From NCBI RefSeq assembly GCF_041296385.1, contig NC_091019.1, positions 14,896,531 to 14,960,530 on the forward strand: a stretch of 64,000 nt of DNA. Direction: 5' to 3'. The position numbers and the translations under genes were made by a program. This stretch comes from Aphelocoma coerulescens (Eukaryota; Chordata; Aves; Passeriformes; Corvidae). Under the pieces are notes generated by a model. That model was not told the DNA's origin. It did not search any database and saw nothing but the letters and a program-made list of their open reading frames with translations. Shown here one piece after another: positions 24,501 through 64,000 of the stretch. Each line of letters begins with the position of its first letter. Position 1 is the stretch's first letter.

Positions 24501-26869
24501 AACTGATCACCCCCCTGGTTTATTTAGTGTCAGTAGGAAACCTCTCCAGTTACAGATAATTTAAAGTAATTGCTCTCTAAGCATCAGGACTAATGAAAGC
24601 TGGGTTTGTGTTTTTGTGTTGGAGGAACCTGTAGCTGTATGTCCGATTGAGAAACATTAATTTGATGATGTTATTGTAGTTGGAGCATTTAGAAACGTTC
24701 TCTTACAGTATCTGGTAACATTAATTTCAGCAAGTCTCGATTGTGAGGTGAACCTAAAGGTTTTGCAGTACAGCAATACAGTGTGATTTGTACTTGACCC
24801 TATGTGTCTTTCTTTGATACTCTGAAACATTCAAACAATTTTTTTTTTTTTGCAAGTATGAAGCACATGTACTCTGGTCAAGATTTTTTTGAGTCACATA
24901 AAAATGCTTTCAACTTGTTCCTCATTAGATAAGATCTGGAGCTGTCTGGCACAACTGACCTTGTTAGATTATATAGTATTATTTTGACTCTTGACCCAAG
25001 TAAATCTTAATATTGCAGTATAATCTTGAGACTATTCTGAGTAGCAAATGGTTACTATTGCCATTAGTAGAACTGAGCATGTGATTTAAAATTGCACGTG
25101 CAGCTCATATCTCACTGTTTCCAGGTTAATTGGACTGTATCATGCTTGTATATTGAGGTTAAGCCATTTTATATGCAGCATTAATCAATATTTAAATATT
25201 TGTCCTTCATTAAGATTTAAAAAACCCACAGTGCTCCTGATTTTGGTGTTACAGTTAAATTTAAATTTGGTTAAAGCTGCAAAACAGGGTTGTGACTGTG
25301 GTGAGCTGCGATGTGAGATTTCAGGTGGAATTGCAATCAGACCAGGTTTGTTTTCAACTGTTTGAGGCTTAATCTTAGTGCAGGTCTGCCAGGATAGGCC
25401 AGAACTGTGGATGCTTGGCAGTCCTTGCAGCTTGGCTTGAGGTGACACTTGTCTGGAAGGGCTGATGTGCTAGAGACAGGCTGGAAGGAGAAGAGGCTTT
25501 GTTGTAGCATTGGTGTAAGGAGCTAGGCTAGACCTAAAAACCTAATTAATACTGTAAATGAAGTTGGAGCTGTTGTTGCTGCTGGGCAAATGTTAATGCT
25601 GGGCACTATGGCCTATGGGGAGACAGGCTTTGGAACTGTGCTGGGAGCAGCCACCTCATGAAGTTCAGAGCTGGCACCTGGCTGAGTTTCCAAGTGAGGA
25701 ATATAGCTGTATTTGAAGCTTGATCAGAGGTTAGGACAGAATGGATTGAGGAACGAACTTCCTTGCTAGTTGCTGCAAAAGCTTTAGGAATGAGATTAGA
25801 GACTGGCTCTGTTGACTGGGCCAGAATTAGGCAGAGGTGATGTGCTAAAGTTAGAGTAAGGCCTGTGGCTCTGCCTATGACTTATTTGCTGCTTGAGTTG
25901 GCTGAGTCAGTCAGACACATCACCACTGTGCTCTGTCACACACAGCTATTTCCAGGCTGATCTCAGTACTATCTAACAGGTGAATCACTTCCCCACATCA
26001 CACATTTTTAACTGATTTTTATGTTTACAACATGTAAATGTCTACAAAAGACAGGGAAAAAAACCCTTTAAACCTCTACGGTTGTGTATTTTCAAGGCAG
26101 GGATTTTTTAACCAAATGTTTGGTTTTTCTTTTTTGGCAGGTTGAACGACATAGAGAACATCTCATTAACTACATAATATTTTTGAGAATAACACCTTTC
26201 CTTCCCAACTGGTTTATCAATATCACATCTCCTGTAATCAATGTGCCATTGAAAGTGTTTTTCATTGGCACTTTCCTAGGTAAGAGTTGTGGCTAGTGAG
26301 CCACAGTTTGGGGTGGCCAGAAGAAGGGGTATACACTATAGATTTTTTAATTGGCATATTTTTGCACATACTTTTTAATCTGGCTGGGAAACAATCCAGT
26401 ATTTTTCCTTTATGAACTTAAAATCAGTTTGAAAGGAGAACTTGAAATCTGCAGAGCCTAAAGAGCAGAGATTATTTGCCTGGTCTCCTGTATTTGAGTT
26501 TGCATTAAAAATATTAAGAATGGCATAAAACTAGTTCTTTTGATAAGGGGTTTTTGTCTTTCAATTCTGTATTTACAGCCCTCTTAAAAAAGAAAAGTAC
26601 AAGACAACAAAATCTCAAGATTTTGGTGTTAAAATTTGGATGACTAATTATGTTTTTTTTCACCTATCAAGCTGTTTTTTCATCCTTTCCTTGCTCCAGG
26701 TGTAGCACCACCGTCTTTTGTAGCCATTAAGGCAGGAACAACGCTGTACCAGCTTACAACAGCAGGGGAAGCTGTTTCCTGGAACTCTGTTTTTGTTCTC
26801 ATGATTCTAGCCATCCTCTCCATCCTACCAGCTCTCTTCCAGAAGAAACTGAAACAGAAGTTTGAATAA
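18513..26869 (+). CDS. TMEM41B: Transmembrane protein 41B (ER scramblase), complete gene
   Basis: Seven coding exons: 18513-18597, 20401-20518, 21529-21657, 23292-23385, 24224-24328, 26141-26279, 26700-26869. They join in frame to 279 codons plus TAA (human protein 291 aa; the difference is in the poorly conserved N-terminus). The ATG has a good Kozak context (G at -3 and +4). Residues 42-60 form a first membrane segment. About 112-240 is the VTT/DedA-type domain, with GSIFLSILSGFLYPFPLALF (119-138), SGLGASFCYMLSYLVGR (144-160) and the signature FLRITPFLPNW (191-201; R193, P196, P199, N200). The C-terminus KKLKQKFE is a basic cytosolic tail. The family protein is an ER phospholipid scramblase that works with VMP1 in autophagosome formation and lipid-droplet and lipoprotein handling, and it is a host factor for flaviviruses and coronaviruses. 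Intron 3 is U12-type. From residue 42 on, identity to human is very high. Confidence 0.96.
18598..20400 (+). other. TMEM41B: TMEM41B intron 1
   Basis: Begins inside the CpG island (to about 18850), then becomes AT-rich and holds a CR1 tail (19022-19227). No other coding or RNA feature seen. Confidence 0.8.
19022..19227 (+). mobile_element. CR1 LINE 3' fragment in TMEM41B intron 1
   Basis: Short CR1 tail in plus orientation, with 'GGAACAGATTGCCCA', 'GAATCTCCCTCACTGGAGAT', 'ACCCCGCTTGAGCTAGGAGG', 'CTGTGGTCCCTTCCAGCCTG' and a terminal GCGATTCTGTGG. The same subfamily, judged by the shared 3' wording, recurs at 34805-35172. Confidence 0.9.
20401..20518 (+). CDS. TMEM41B: TMEM41B coding exon 2
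   Basis: Acceptor TTTAATTTCAG at 20390-20400. Encodes residues 29-67 and the first membrane segment (SLLILVSIFLSAAFLMFLVY). Donor GA/GTAAGT at 20518/20519, phase 2. Confidence 0.94.
20519..21528 (+). other. TMEM41B: TMEM41B intron 2
   Basis: About 1 kb of ordinary intron, GTAAGT to CTCTCCAG. I see no repeat or RNA gene in it. Confidence 0.85.
21529..21657 (+). CDS. TMEM41B: TMEM41B coding exon 3
   Basis: A poly-T tract and CTCTCCAG precede it. Encodes residues 68-110, including VPRDMDDAKALGKVLSKYKD, which is nearly invariant in vertebrates. It ends TTTT/GTATCCTTTTT, a U12-type donor. Confidence 0.95.
21658..23291 (+). other. TMEM41B: TMEM41B intron 3, U12-type (minor spliceosome)
   Basis: The 5' end reads GTATCCTTTTT, a perfect match to the U12 GT-AG donor consensus. 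At 23269-23277, TCCCTTGAC matches 8 of 9 bases of the U12 branch consensus TTCCTTRAY, with the branch A at 23276, 15 nt before the AG. No polypyrimidine tract lies between branch site and acceptor. Splicing here is required for the frame (F111 is split). Confidence 0.9.
23292..23385 (+). CDS. TMEM41B: TMEM41B coding exon 4
   Basis: Acceptor ATGCATCCAG. Encodes residues 111-142, from LQTFAIPGS to ALFLVCL, the first part of the VTT domain with a re-entrant/transmembrane pair. Donor TTG/GTAAGT, phase 0. Confidence 0.95.
23386..24223 (+). other. TMEM41B: TMEM41B intron 4
   Basis: GTAAGT to poly-T-CAG, conventional U2-type. Nothing else recognised. Confidence 0.85.
24224..24328 (+). CDS. TMEM41B: TMEM41B coding exon 5
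   Basis: Acceptor T-tract then CAG at 24221-24223. Encodes 35 residues (143-177), CSGLGASFCYMLSYLVGRPV through VKWSEQ, the small-residue-rich helix of the VTT domain. Donor CAG/GTACGG, phase 0. Confidence 0.95.
24329..26140 (+). other. TMEM41B: TMEM41B intron 5
   Basis: The longest intron of the gene (1.8 kb), GTACGG to TTTGGCAG. No repeat family or RNA gene recognised; short open frames at 25153-25448 are chance. Confidence 0.8.
26141..26279 (+). CDS. TMEM41B: TMEM41B coding exon 6
   Basis: Acceptor TTTTTTGGCAG. Encodes residues 178-223, containing the DedA/VTT signature FLRITPFLPNWFINITSP followed by a membrane segment. Donor CTAG/GTAAGA, phase 1. Confidence 0.96.
26280..26699 (+). other. 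TMEM41B: TMEM41B intron 6
   Basis: A 420-bp U2-type intron, GTAAGA to CTCCAG, with nothing else recognised. Confidence 0.85.
26700..26869 (+). CDS. TMEM41B: TMEM41B coding exon 7 (terminal)
   Basis: Acceptor CTTGCTCCAG. Encodes residues 224-279 (VAPPSFVAIKAGTTLYQLTT through FQKKLKQKFE) and the TAA at 26867-26869. The last membrane helix is VFVLMILAILSILPALF. Confidence 0.96.
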
Positions 26870-29520
26870 GGATCAAACTGGACCAGAATTTCCCATACTT
26901 CATCTCAGGATCAGCACTTCTGATATTTGTATATTTGCTTTTCTATTGGATCTTAAGCAATTAAAGGGGAGGCTTGTAATTGATAAGAATGTCTTTAAAT
27001 GAACACATGTCCTTAAATGGAAGGAAGTGTGTTCAGAAATGTACTGCATATAGTTTTGTAACCAAACCACCAGTGTTTTATTTTGGGAGGGTGTGTATGT
27101 GGCCCTCAGGATGAGGGAAGTGAGAACACAGATGTAACATTTTGCTCTAGTTATGTGCAGAGCAAAAATTGTAACGTAGACATAAACTACAGGTGATGCT
27201 TTCTAACACTTGCAGGAAAAAGCCCTGAATTATTCAGTCCAACTTTGTAACATTGTCTGTAGGCTCGCATGTGATCTGGTCTGAGTGCATTTCTCACTAA
27301 CAATATTTTCCTTCTTTTTTGCCTTGGGGAGTTTCAAAATAATATAATGGTGCTCACTCAGAAACAAAGGTTCTTTGCTGTACTTTAACTACAATATAAT
27401 TCTCATCCTGGTTGTTTACTTCTATTTATTAGTGCTGTATGGAATTAAATACTTGAACCTACATCTGCTTTACTTACTGGGTTAACAAAGGCAAAGTGTC
27501 ACATCATTCCCTCTTGGCCCCTGTAAAATTTTATTCTGGGAGTGGATATAGGAAGGAGAGAGCAGCTTAGAATTCTTATCTTGGCTAGCTGATGATTTTT
27601 AAGTTCTAATTTTCATTTTTTTAGTGTTGATTATCTTGCCATTATTTCACTTGCATAGATTTATCCTGCCAACTTAAGAAAGTGATCATATGGTTATATA
27701 AAACTTGCAGTTCTCAAGTGATTTAAAAATGCTTAAGCAGTGTAATATTACCATTTCTCAAGCAATATGTAAAGAGTATAAAATTTCTCATTGCAGCTTG
27801 ATTAGCTAAAAGAAATGTCAGGTACACAAACTGGTGCAGTTCCTATCAAACAGCTGATCCCAAATAATGTTCAGAGCACCATGGAACAGCAGGCTCTTGT
27901 GTCGGTGTATATAAAAATGGGGGGTTCCATTGTCTGCCAGGTCAGTGACTGGCAATGGGCAACCAGCCATGACTCGCCTTCAGTAGAACTCTCAGTGTAT
28001 TCTCTCAGTAAGGTACAAGATACCTCCCCCTGTGCTTCCAGCTGTGGTAGTTTGTTGTCTTGTCAGTGGAACCCCGTAAAACAAGGCCCTGGTCAGGAAC
28101 TGGGGAGCACACTCACGTTTTATCCTACTGAAACCAGTGCTGCTCATGTGGTTTAAGCTGATGCCCCTGCAGTATCTCGCTGAAAAGGGAGTTGCTGCTG
28201 GAGCACAGCAGCCTGTGCTCCAGTTCCAGGGTTTATTTGTCCGTGTCCTCGTGTTAACTCATGATCATATCATAGACCTTTGAGATGTTCATGAATGTGA
28301 TAATGTAAAAGGTACTGGTACCTTTAAAGGGTTTATTCATTTTTGTAACATAATGTTAATTGACTGCTTCATTTCATCACAGTATTACTTGTAAATATAT
28401 AGTAAATATTGATAGACCATTTGTCTTTTATTTAAATCCAGGCTGCACAGTAAATGATATTTTTTACATAAGTATATAAAGGAATTTATATCAGTTCTTT
28501 TTGCAAGTTTATTGTAAAATCATTCAGCTTCAGCAATTCTTTTGTTATTTAGAATTTACTCTAAAAGTGTACTTTGGCATTTAACACTGAACAGTGATTA
28601 CTTTTATTGCTGCCATTCTAATCTCCAGCGCTCCTCTACCCAGGGGATTTATTCCGTAGTAAACCTGGATGTGATTGAGCCATGTGAGCAAGGGTCCCAC
28701 AGACTACTGAGAGTGAAGCTGCTGTAGATGTACAGCCTACTTTTCTGCAGAGTTAACTTTTCATGCAGATGAACTCTCAGAATAAATTACCTACTACTTA
28801 TTTTCCAGTGGCTTTTCTCAAAATTTGTCTCAATTCTTGGTCAGTAACAGAAGCTGTTTTAAAATCCCTCCCATGCTGTGTAAAGCCAATGTTTTGGTGG
28901 AACCTTGTCACTAAAGAAGGAACTGAACTCTCCTTCAATCTAATGTGACTTGTGCTATCACTTGACATTTTCACTGAGTTCTGTTTCACTATGGAGATGG
29001 GGATCAGGCTTTGTTACTGAAAACCTGTTGTGTTTCAGCCTCAAGACTGGCTTCCCATCATAATAACTAAAAGCCTTAAGACCTTAAAAAGGTTCAAAAT
29101 AGGGTTCTTTACTTTTTCAAAACCTTAGCATTTTTTTTAAACCCATCTCTTCTGTGTTTATCTTCAGCTGCCAGCAGCCTGAGGTGCTTTCCTATCCCAT
29201 GAGGACTTGTGAGGGTTGTGAAGAGTAAGGCAGACCTTGTGGAAAGCAAAAAAAGCACTGTGTTGTGGAGTACTGTACTAGCCTACTGTTTCCTTTAGGA
29301 AATCCAGCAAGTGATCCAAGAGAGAGCCATAACATTTCAACAGAAAAATAGTGGCTACCACGAAACAAACCAGGACATCAGAAAGATGTAGCTTTGTTTT
29401 TTAACTGCAAGGGATGTTAGGTGACCTGTTTATCTTTTGGAATTTTTTTGGTGATACCTGCATGACATCATTACTAAGTGTCTCTTGCCATTTGATAATA
29501 AAGCTGTTATATAAAATATG
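26870..29520 (+). other. TMEM41B: Probable TMEM41B 3' UTR
   Basis: AT-rich sequence downstream of the stop codon with no further exon. Candidate poly(A) signals are AATAAA at 28781-28786 and at 29497-29502; the second is followed by a T-rich stretch and is my preferred 3' end, giving a UTR of about 2.6 kb. The short open frame at 27815-28156 inside it has no coding character. Confidence 0.45.
29497..29502 (+). terminator. TMEM41B: Candidate poly(A) signal of TMEM41B
   Basis: Canonical AATAAA hexamer 2.6 kb after the stop codon, the last one before clearly intergenic, repeat-bearing DNA. An alternative AATAAA lies at 28781-28786. Confidence 0.4.
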
Positions 29521-30949
29521 AAACACTGCACTTTTTGAGTATAATGAAGCATGCTGAGTTTCCCACTAAGCCTAATTTTTTATTAACCTGTTTAAAAGGG
29601 GTGAGTCCTTCCTCAATGGTATTTTTAGTCATTGATTAAAAATTAAACTGAGCTGATTACATCTGTAGATGAGATTAATTCTGTTTCTACGTTTATTTCA
29701 AAATAAGTAGGTAAACTTGACTTCCTTTTCTCTCTGAAATTAATTTCTCGCATCCAGCAATAATTTTGAAAATTTTTCTGGTTTGCAGTGGAAGGCAACT
29801 AGGTCTAACTTCTGTCTCTTCAAATACAACTATTTGCATAAAGTACCTTTTTTTTTCCCATTAATCTCTTATGGAAGGCCCCTGTGCCAAAGTTATTTCA
29901 GCTTCATTTACCTTCCCTTAATATTCTGTCAAGGCCAGTTTATGAAATGGGTTTTTTTGCCTTGTATAGAAAACTTGCTGAAAGGGTGAGACAGAAGAAG
30001 TAGAAGTTAAAAATGAGAAGCTTTTGTTTGTGCTCAGTGCTGTTATGCAAAGTCAAAACATGGGGTTTTTTTAGGCAGCTGAAGATTTTTGTGTGTTCCT
30101 GAGAATTTTCATCGTGTAGTTTCCTTCTGTGATAGTGTGGGGTTTGGGAACCCTATAGTTTAGTATGGCAGTACTAAAAGGGAAATGAAAAAGGGTTTTG
30201 ATGGGAAAGTGGGATCCAGAGCATGTTTTTCAAATTTCCGTCAAAGAGAAGTGAATACTCCAACTATTTTTATGACCAATTGATGTCTTGCAATGACAGA
30301 CATTTATAACTCTCAGCTGGTGGCTTTATAGCTCCAGGTCACCCAAACTGAAAGAAGTTACAGTCTTTTAGTACTGGCAATTAATATAAATAATGGCATA
30401 ATATATTTACTAACATACCATAACTCCCCTGCCAGTTCTTAAAAATGCTCCACCTAGTGTGATAATTCCCATTTCCTTGTTTTATAGTACACAAGAAGAA
30501 TCTGGGTCTGGATTATGAGAGCTCAGTCAGTGACTGGTGTATATGTGAGAAGCCTCATAAAAGCTCCTTTCTGCAGATAGTCTTCCAAACACAAGAGAAT
30601 TCTGCTCCTGTGCAGCTGTGGGGCTTCAAAAGTCTCCTCATAGCCTTAAAAGGTTAGTAGGCCCTGCTAGGCCCTCAAGAGGGCTGGGAATGCTGCAGTG
30701 GGAAATGGCTTTTTAAATTCTGCCTCAGAACCAGGATCTAATGTTACACTCATAACTCCTAATTTTTCTTTTACAACCTAGCCCTGAGGAGTGGTATCTA
30801 AAACCTGGAATTTGCAATGTTTACTGTACTTGGAAGAATTCCATGTCATGAAGAAGTATTCTGAGCAGATCACTAAATCATTCTATGTTTGACTCTTTGT
30901 TCTGTGTTAAACTAATTTCTCATGACTGAGAATGATAAACTTCCAGTCT
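29521..30949. other. Intergenic DNA between TMEM41B and DENND5A
   Basis: AT-rich, without recognisable exons, RNA genes or repeats. Confidence 0.6.
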
Positions 30950-31830
30950 ACCCTGAACTTGTGCAGGATCTGCTTCTCCAGCTGGATCCCTCTAAGTCTA
31001 TGGGGCCTGATGGGATTCATCCAAGAGCAAAGAGCTGGCTGGTGTCATCAAGAGACCTCTCTCAATGATGTCTGAATCTTGGGAATCTGGAGAGGTCCCA
31101 GTCTACTGGAAGCTGGCAAGCATTGTCCTGGTTTTCAAGAAGGGCAAGAAGGATGACCATGCAAACTACAGGCCTGTCAGTCTCACTTCAGTGCCTGATA
31201 AAATTATGGAGAAGATTCAGTAAAGCTTTTGATACTGTCTCTCACAGTATCCCTCTGGACAAAATGTCCAGCACCCAGCTGGGTAAACACATCATGTGAC
31301 GGGTCAGTAACTGGCTCACGGGTCGGGCACAAAGGGTTGTAGTGAATGGAGTGACATTACTAGTGGGTCCTGTCACTAATGGGGTTCTGTAGGGTTCTGT
31401 CCTCGGCCCAGTTTTCTTCAACATCTTCATTAATGACCTGGGTGCAGGACTGGAAGGAATACTAAGTAAATTTGCTGGCTATACTAAATCTGGAGCAGCT
31501 GATGATTCCCACAAGGGCAGAGGCCCTGCAGAGAGACCATGACAAGGGCTGGATGATCACCAACCATATGAAGTTTAATAAAGACAAGTGCTGGATTCTG
31601 TACCTTGGTGTGAAGCAACCCTGGATGTACAGACAGACTGGGGAAGGAGATGCTGGAGAGCAGCACCATAGAAAGGGACCTGGGGGTCATAGTCGTTGGT
31701 AAATCGAGCATCAGTCCATAGAGTGGGCTTCTGGAGCTGGGGAGAAGAGGGACAATGCTGCATGTGGGAGTGTGGGAAATGTTCCACACCCTGAAGTGCC
31801 AGTTCTGCTCTGATCTGTGCCCTGATGTGT
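30950..31830 (+). mobile_element. CR1 LINE fragment with ORF2 (reverse transcriptase) remains
   Basis: Conceptual translation in the plus direction shows scattered CR1 ORF2 pieces: a 'SMGPDGIHP' segment, a 'YRPVSLTSV' segment, 'KAFDTVSH' and 'GVLGPVFFNIF'-like wording, and 'FNKDKC'. These are reverse-transcriptase blocks. The frame is broken by stop codons and shifts, and the part between 'IMEKIQ' and 'KAFDTVSH' is deleted. The 3' end is rearranged and lacks a clean tail. It is a dead copy with no functional product, and the short open frames on both strands here belong to it. Confidence 0.88.
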
Positions 31831-34604
31831 GAGGACCTGTGTGTTAGGTGATCTGGTGTGCAGGCTCTATTCCACAAGCCTGTTGTGTAGATGTCACACC
31901 AAATGCATGGTCAATAAGCAGCCAGATTCAGGTATCTGGTTTTGCAGGCTGGAGAGGATTGCTTTAATGGTAAAAGTCACCGATTGGATTTTTGTTTTCT
32001 TAAAGAATCTGGGGTAAATATCTTAATCAGAATCCAGTCAGCACTCTGACAACTGGAGCAATTTGTTTGTGCTTTGAGCTCTGTTAGCTTTTGAAGCTTA
32101 GCTTATCTTGGGAAACAGCTGCCAGAAAAAAAAGGAGATACCCTATTTCAGACTTCTTCGATTCTCTGAGCAAAGTTGAATGGAACTGTAAGTTGCTGTT
32201 GTGGTTTCTTACTGCTCAGTAAATAAACTCCTCCAATAACCATGACTGGGATTGCTGGCAAAGTAAATCTGAATTTAGTAATATGAGAAATACTCAAGAT
32301 ATCTTCACATCAAGTTCAATATTTGCTATTTTAAAGACTTCATTCTCTTTCTCTTAAGGTTTGAGCTTGAAAATACAAGTCTTTGCCATAAAAAACAGCA
32401 GCTGAATCAACATTGATAATCTTGCCAAAGACAATGAATCTTTTAAATCTCTTCCTATTTACTAATATGTCTTTATGATTATCTGGCTAAAGAATCCTAG
32501 TTTCCACAGAATTCACAATTCCACAGATTTTCTCAACATCATAAAGAATACTTTCAAGAATTCAGAATGGAGTCTAGAGTGTCGTTGTCTTACTCAAGGA
32601 CTAATCTAAGCCATTTGTAAAGTTTCCTGACAGAGTTGCCATATTTTGGGTGTTTCCTGTGATGGGAACATTGGTCAAGAAGACTGACAGATTAAAGCTA
32701 TTGGCCTTTGAATTAGATGTCGCAGATGCTCTTTGTGGTCACTAGGCAAGAGTATTTCAGAAATGAAATAATTGGGGAGGAAAAAGATAAAATGGAAAAG
32801 AGACAGTGACTGACAAAATGGGAGGAGAAGGCTGTAGCTGTTCAGGGACATTGCTGGATGCAGAGATTACAGAGGGACTATGCTGTAAATTGGCTTGGAA
32901 TGCAGAGAATTTATCTGACAAAGTAGGAATGAGCTTTCCACAGCAAAAATTTGGGTTAACATTTTGTTGGTTCTGGTTTGTGCAGTTCCACCCATCTTGT
33001 TCCTTTCTTGTAGCAATTCAAAGTGAATCTGAGTTTCTTCTGAGATTCTCCTTTTAAAAAAAATATTTCTTGTCCCTTACCCTGTTGCACAGCAAGGCAT
33101 GTGTGCATTTAATTATTGTTGCTCAACCGTATCTCTGGTAAACCTCTGTTTACTTACTGGCCCTGTTAACTTTATTTACTGAATATTTACTAAATACATG
33201 GCTATTTCTGGAACAGTTAAGGTGCAAGAACAATTTTTTATTTCCCCATTTTACTCTTTATTTGACAAAAAGCCCCTGCCAATATCTGTGCTGTTTCCCT
33301 AGACTTTCTTGCAAGTCCTTCTGAGACCCTCAGGCTATGGCTTTTGTCATAAGGGTTAAACTACAGTTCAGGCTTGTTGGAAAGAAGTTCACCACGTGCT
33401 GAATACATTGTCCTTTGCCACACTGAAAGCAGATTGAGAAGACAAATGTGCAAAAAAATGGCTAGAGAACACAGCAGAGTAAGAGCAACCAGATTTAGCT
33501 ATTTCTGTTCTCTGTTGTGTCTTCCACACACCACCAGGCAGGCTCAACACAATCTAACTGTGCTTTTTGTAGAGTAAACTCAAGCCTTTCACTCTAATAC
33601 TGCTCCTACCCTGATACCTTTATTGAAATCTTTCCCTCAAGTTAAGTAGTGCTTAAAAACTGACCTCTCTGTCAAATCTAAGCAACACTTTCCTTCACTG
33701 ATAACCCATTCTCTGACCCATACAGTCCTAATCAAGTGACCACTGATACCACCAGTGCTATCCTGACAGTTTTTCCTGGTTCCCAGAAGGATGTCCAGCT
33801 GTCCACAACTCACTGGGCAGAGTGGCCTAAGAGTTTAGTTGTTGTACTTCAAAAGGCTGTAAACTATTGGCAGTGAAGTCTTCTTATATGTGCCGCTGTT
33901 TCTAGTCCCTGCAGAGAACTCGGTCTGTCTTGGCAACGGAAAGTTGCATAGATGAGGTTTCCTATGCTTGGTAGTGTGTTAAGTTAGATCAGTGTCTGAT
34001 CAATTCAGCATTATGGATGCAACCTTAACTACTTGGTAAGTCCTGGAAAATAATCATTAAAGACTGCAAAGTTTTAATCTCTCCTTTTATAAGCCCCAGA
34101 AGATAGGGAAGGATTCTGATGCAAATGCCACAAATAGAGAACGGAGAGAGGAGAGGAAGGGGAACTGATTACAGACCTAATTTTAGGCTAGCAAGGCCAT
34201 CCCAGGTGCCTCTACAGCCAGAGGAAAAAGCATTCTCAAGGCAGGGCATGGGTTCCTGTCACTTACCCCTCAGCAGCTCAGTTCGGGTCATCCTTCCCAG
34301 GGCTTGTTCTCCTCTCCATGCTGAGCCAGAGGGGAGAGTGGATTTCACTCTGTGCAAGCCCAACTGTTAACAGAGATGTGTGTGATGTTAATCCAAATAG
34401 GAAAAAGAAAACAACCTTAAAGCCAAACAATCCCTAAAGCATTTCCCTTCAAACACAGCTGCTTCACAAAGCTGTGGAGTCACAACAGCCACGGGGGCCG
34501 CAGGGATGGGAAGATGGAGGTGACAGGAGGACGCAAGCCCAGAGGCGCTTTCAGAGCAGCATCAGGCTGACCTGTGCCTGAGTGAGCAGCCCTGGCAGCA
34601 CCTT
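31831..34604. other. Intergenic DNA upstream of DENND5A
   Basis: Ordinary AT-rich sequence becoming more GC-balanced after about 34100. I see no gene, RNA or repeat that I can name. Confidence 0.6.
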
Positions 34605-34804
34605 CCTGGCCTCTGACTGCATCCAGTTCTAGGCTCCTCAGTACAAGAGAGACATGGAGAACCTGCAGTGGGTCCAGTGGAGGCTACAAAATTGATCAAG
34701 GGACTGGAGCACCTCTCCTGTGAGGAGAGACTGAGGGAACTGGGCCTGGACACAACACGTTGGACTTGATCTCAGAGGTCTTTTTCATCCTAATTGATTC
34801 TGTG
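34605..34804 (+). mobile_element. CR1 LINE 3' fragment, internally deleted
   Basis: Plus-oriented CR1 piece with 'CAGTACAAGAGAGACATGGA', 'TCCTGTGAGGAGAGACTGAG' and then directly a tail 'TTGGACTTGATCTCAGAGGT...TGATTCTGTG'. The usual middle section is missing. It abuts another CR1 copy at 34805. Confidence 0.85.
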
Positions 34805-35172
34805 CTTCTGCTCAGCCTCGAGAAGAGAGGACTGGGAGGGGACCTCATCAATGTCTGTAAATACCTGAAGTGGAGGTGACTGAGGATGGACCAGCCTCTG
34901 CTCGGTGGTACCAAGCAAAAGGACGAGATGCAACAGGAAGAAACAGGTAGTTCCACCTGAATGTGAGGAAGAACCTCTTTACTGCGCAGTGACCGAGCAC
35001 TGCGCAGGCTGCCCAGACAGGGCGTGGGGTCTCCCTCACCGGAGATATTCAAGAACAGTCAGGACAGAATCCTGTGCCACGTGCTTTGCAATAACCCTGC
35101 TTGAGCGCGGAGGTCGCACCAGACGAGCCGCTGTGGTCCCTTCCAGCCTGCCCCATCCTGCGATTCCGCGCT
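34805..35172 (+). mobile_element. CR1 LINE 3' fragment abutting the DENND5A promoter
   Basis: Plus-oriented CR1 tail with 'CTCAGCCTCGAGAAGAGAGG', 'GGAGGGGACCTCATCAATGT', 'CAGGCTGCCCAGACAGGG', 'TCTCCCTCACCGGAGATATT', 'CTGTGGTCCCTTCCAGCCTG' and a final GCGATTCCGCGC. Same 3' type as the copy in TMEM41B intron 1, but much richer in CpG. It runs into the DENND5A CpG island and ends about 120 bp before a consensus CRE. Confidence 0.88.
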
Positions 35173-35294
35173 TGCGGCGGGGGCAGAGCCCTTCCCCCGG
35201 CTCCCTCATCCCCCGGCTCCCTCACGGCACGGCCCCGCCCGCCATGCCGCCCCCTCCGGCAGCCCCGGCGCGAGCAGCAGCGCCAGCAGCAGCA

Positions 35295-64000
<28,706 letters not shown>

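Noticed and set aside
27815..28156. 113-codon frame after TMEM41B
   Set aside because: Lies in the probable 3' UTR and has no homology or splice support.
30950..31830. An active reverse transcriptase gene
   Set aside because: Frame broken by stops, shifts and a central deletion; a dead CR1 copy.

Overview
This is vertebrate nuclear DNA from a bird, most likely a passerine. The evidence is intron-rich genes with GT-AG splice sites, CpG-island promoters, many decayed CR1 retroposons in the avian style (3' tails ending in GATTCTRTGATTCT-like repeats), an LTR fragment of avian endogenous retrovirus type, and a SINE with a tRNA-Ile(AAT) head and a CR1-like tail, which resembles the TguSINE1 family I know from songbirds. 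The species is not determined.

Three protein-coding genes are present, in an order that mirrors human 11p15.4 (DENND5A-TMEM41B-IPO7). From the left: (1) the first coding exon of IPO7 (minus strand, 558-641), with its CpG-island promoter at about 290-1170; the rest of the gene lies to the left of base 1. (2) Complete TMEM41B (plus strand, seven coding exons, 18513-26869, 279 aa), starting in a CpG island and followed by a probable 2.6 kb 3' UTR. (3) The 5' part of DENND5A (plus strand, coding exons 1-5, 35511-62832, first 379 residues), with a very long first intron (35617-54193); the rest lies to the right of base 64000.

Intergenic DNA fills 1.2-17 kb and about 29.5-34.5 kb. It is AT-rich and non-coding apart from CR1 copies, including one fragment that still shows the CR1 reverse-transcriptase region (30.95-31.83 kb). 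DENND5A intron 1 holds a reverse-oriented CR1, a perfect 74-bp tandem duplication, an LTR fragment, the tRNA-Ile SINE and a second GC-rich island that may encode an alternative, phase-compatible first exon.

The genes do not form a pathway. IPO7 is a nuclear import receptor, TMEM41B an ER phospholipid scramblase needed for autophagosome formation and lipid homeostasis, and DENND5A a Rab GEF/effector of Golgi-endosome traffic. They are broadly expressed genes in an old conserved linkage group. The most notable observations are the U12-type intron 3 of TMEM41B (the Stasimon intron class), the candidate alternative DENND5A first exon, a strong-Kozak uORF in the DENND5A leader, and CR1 tails close to all three promoters. 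No bacterial-type operon, CRISPR or phage content is present.
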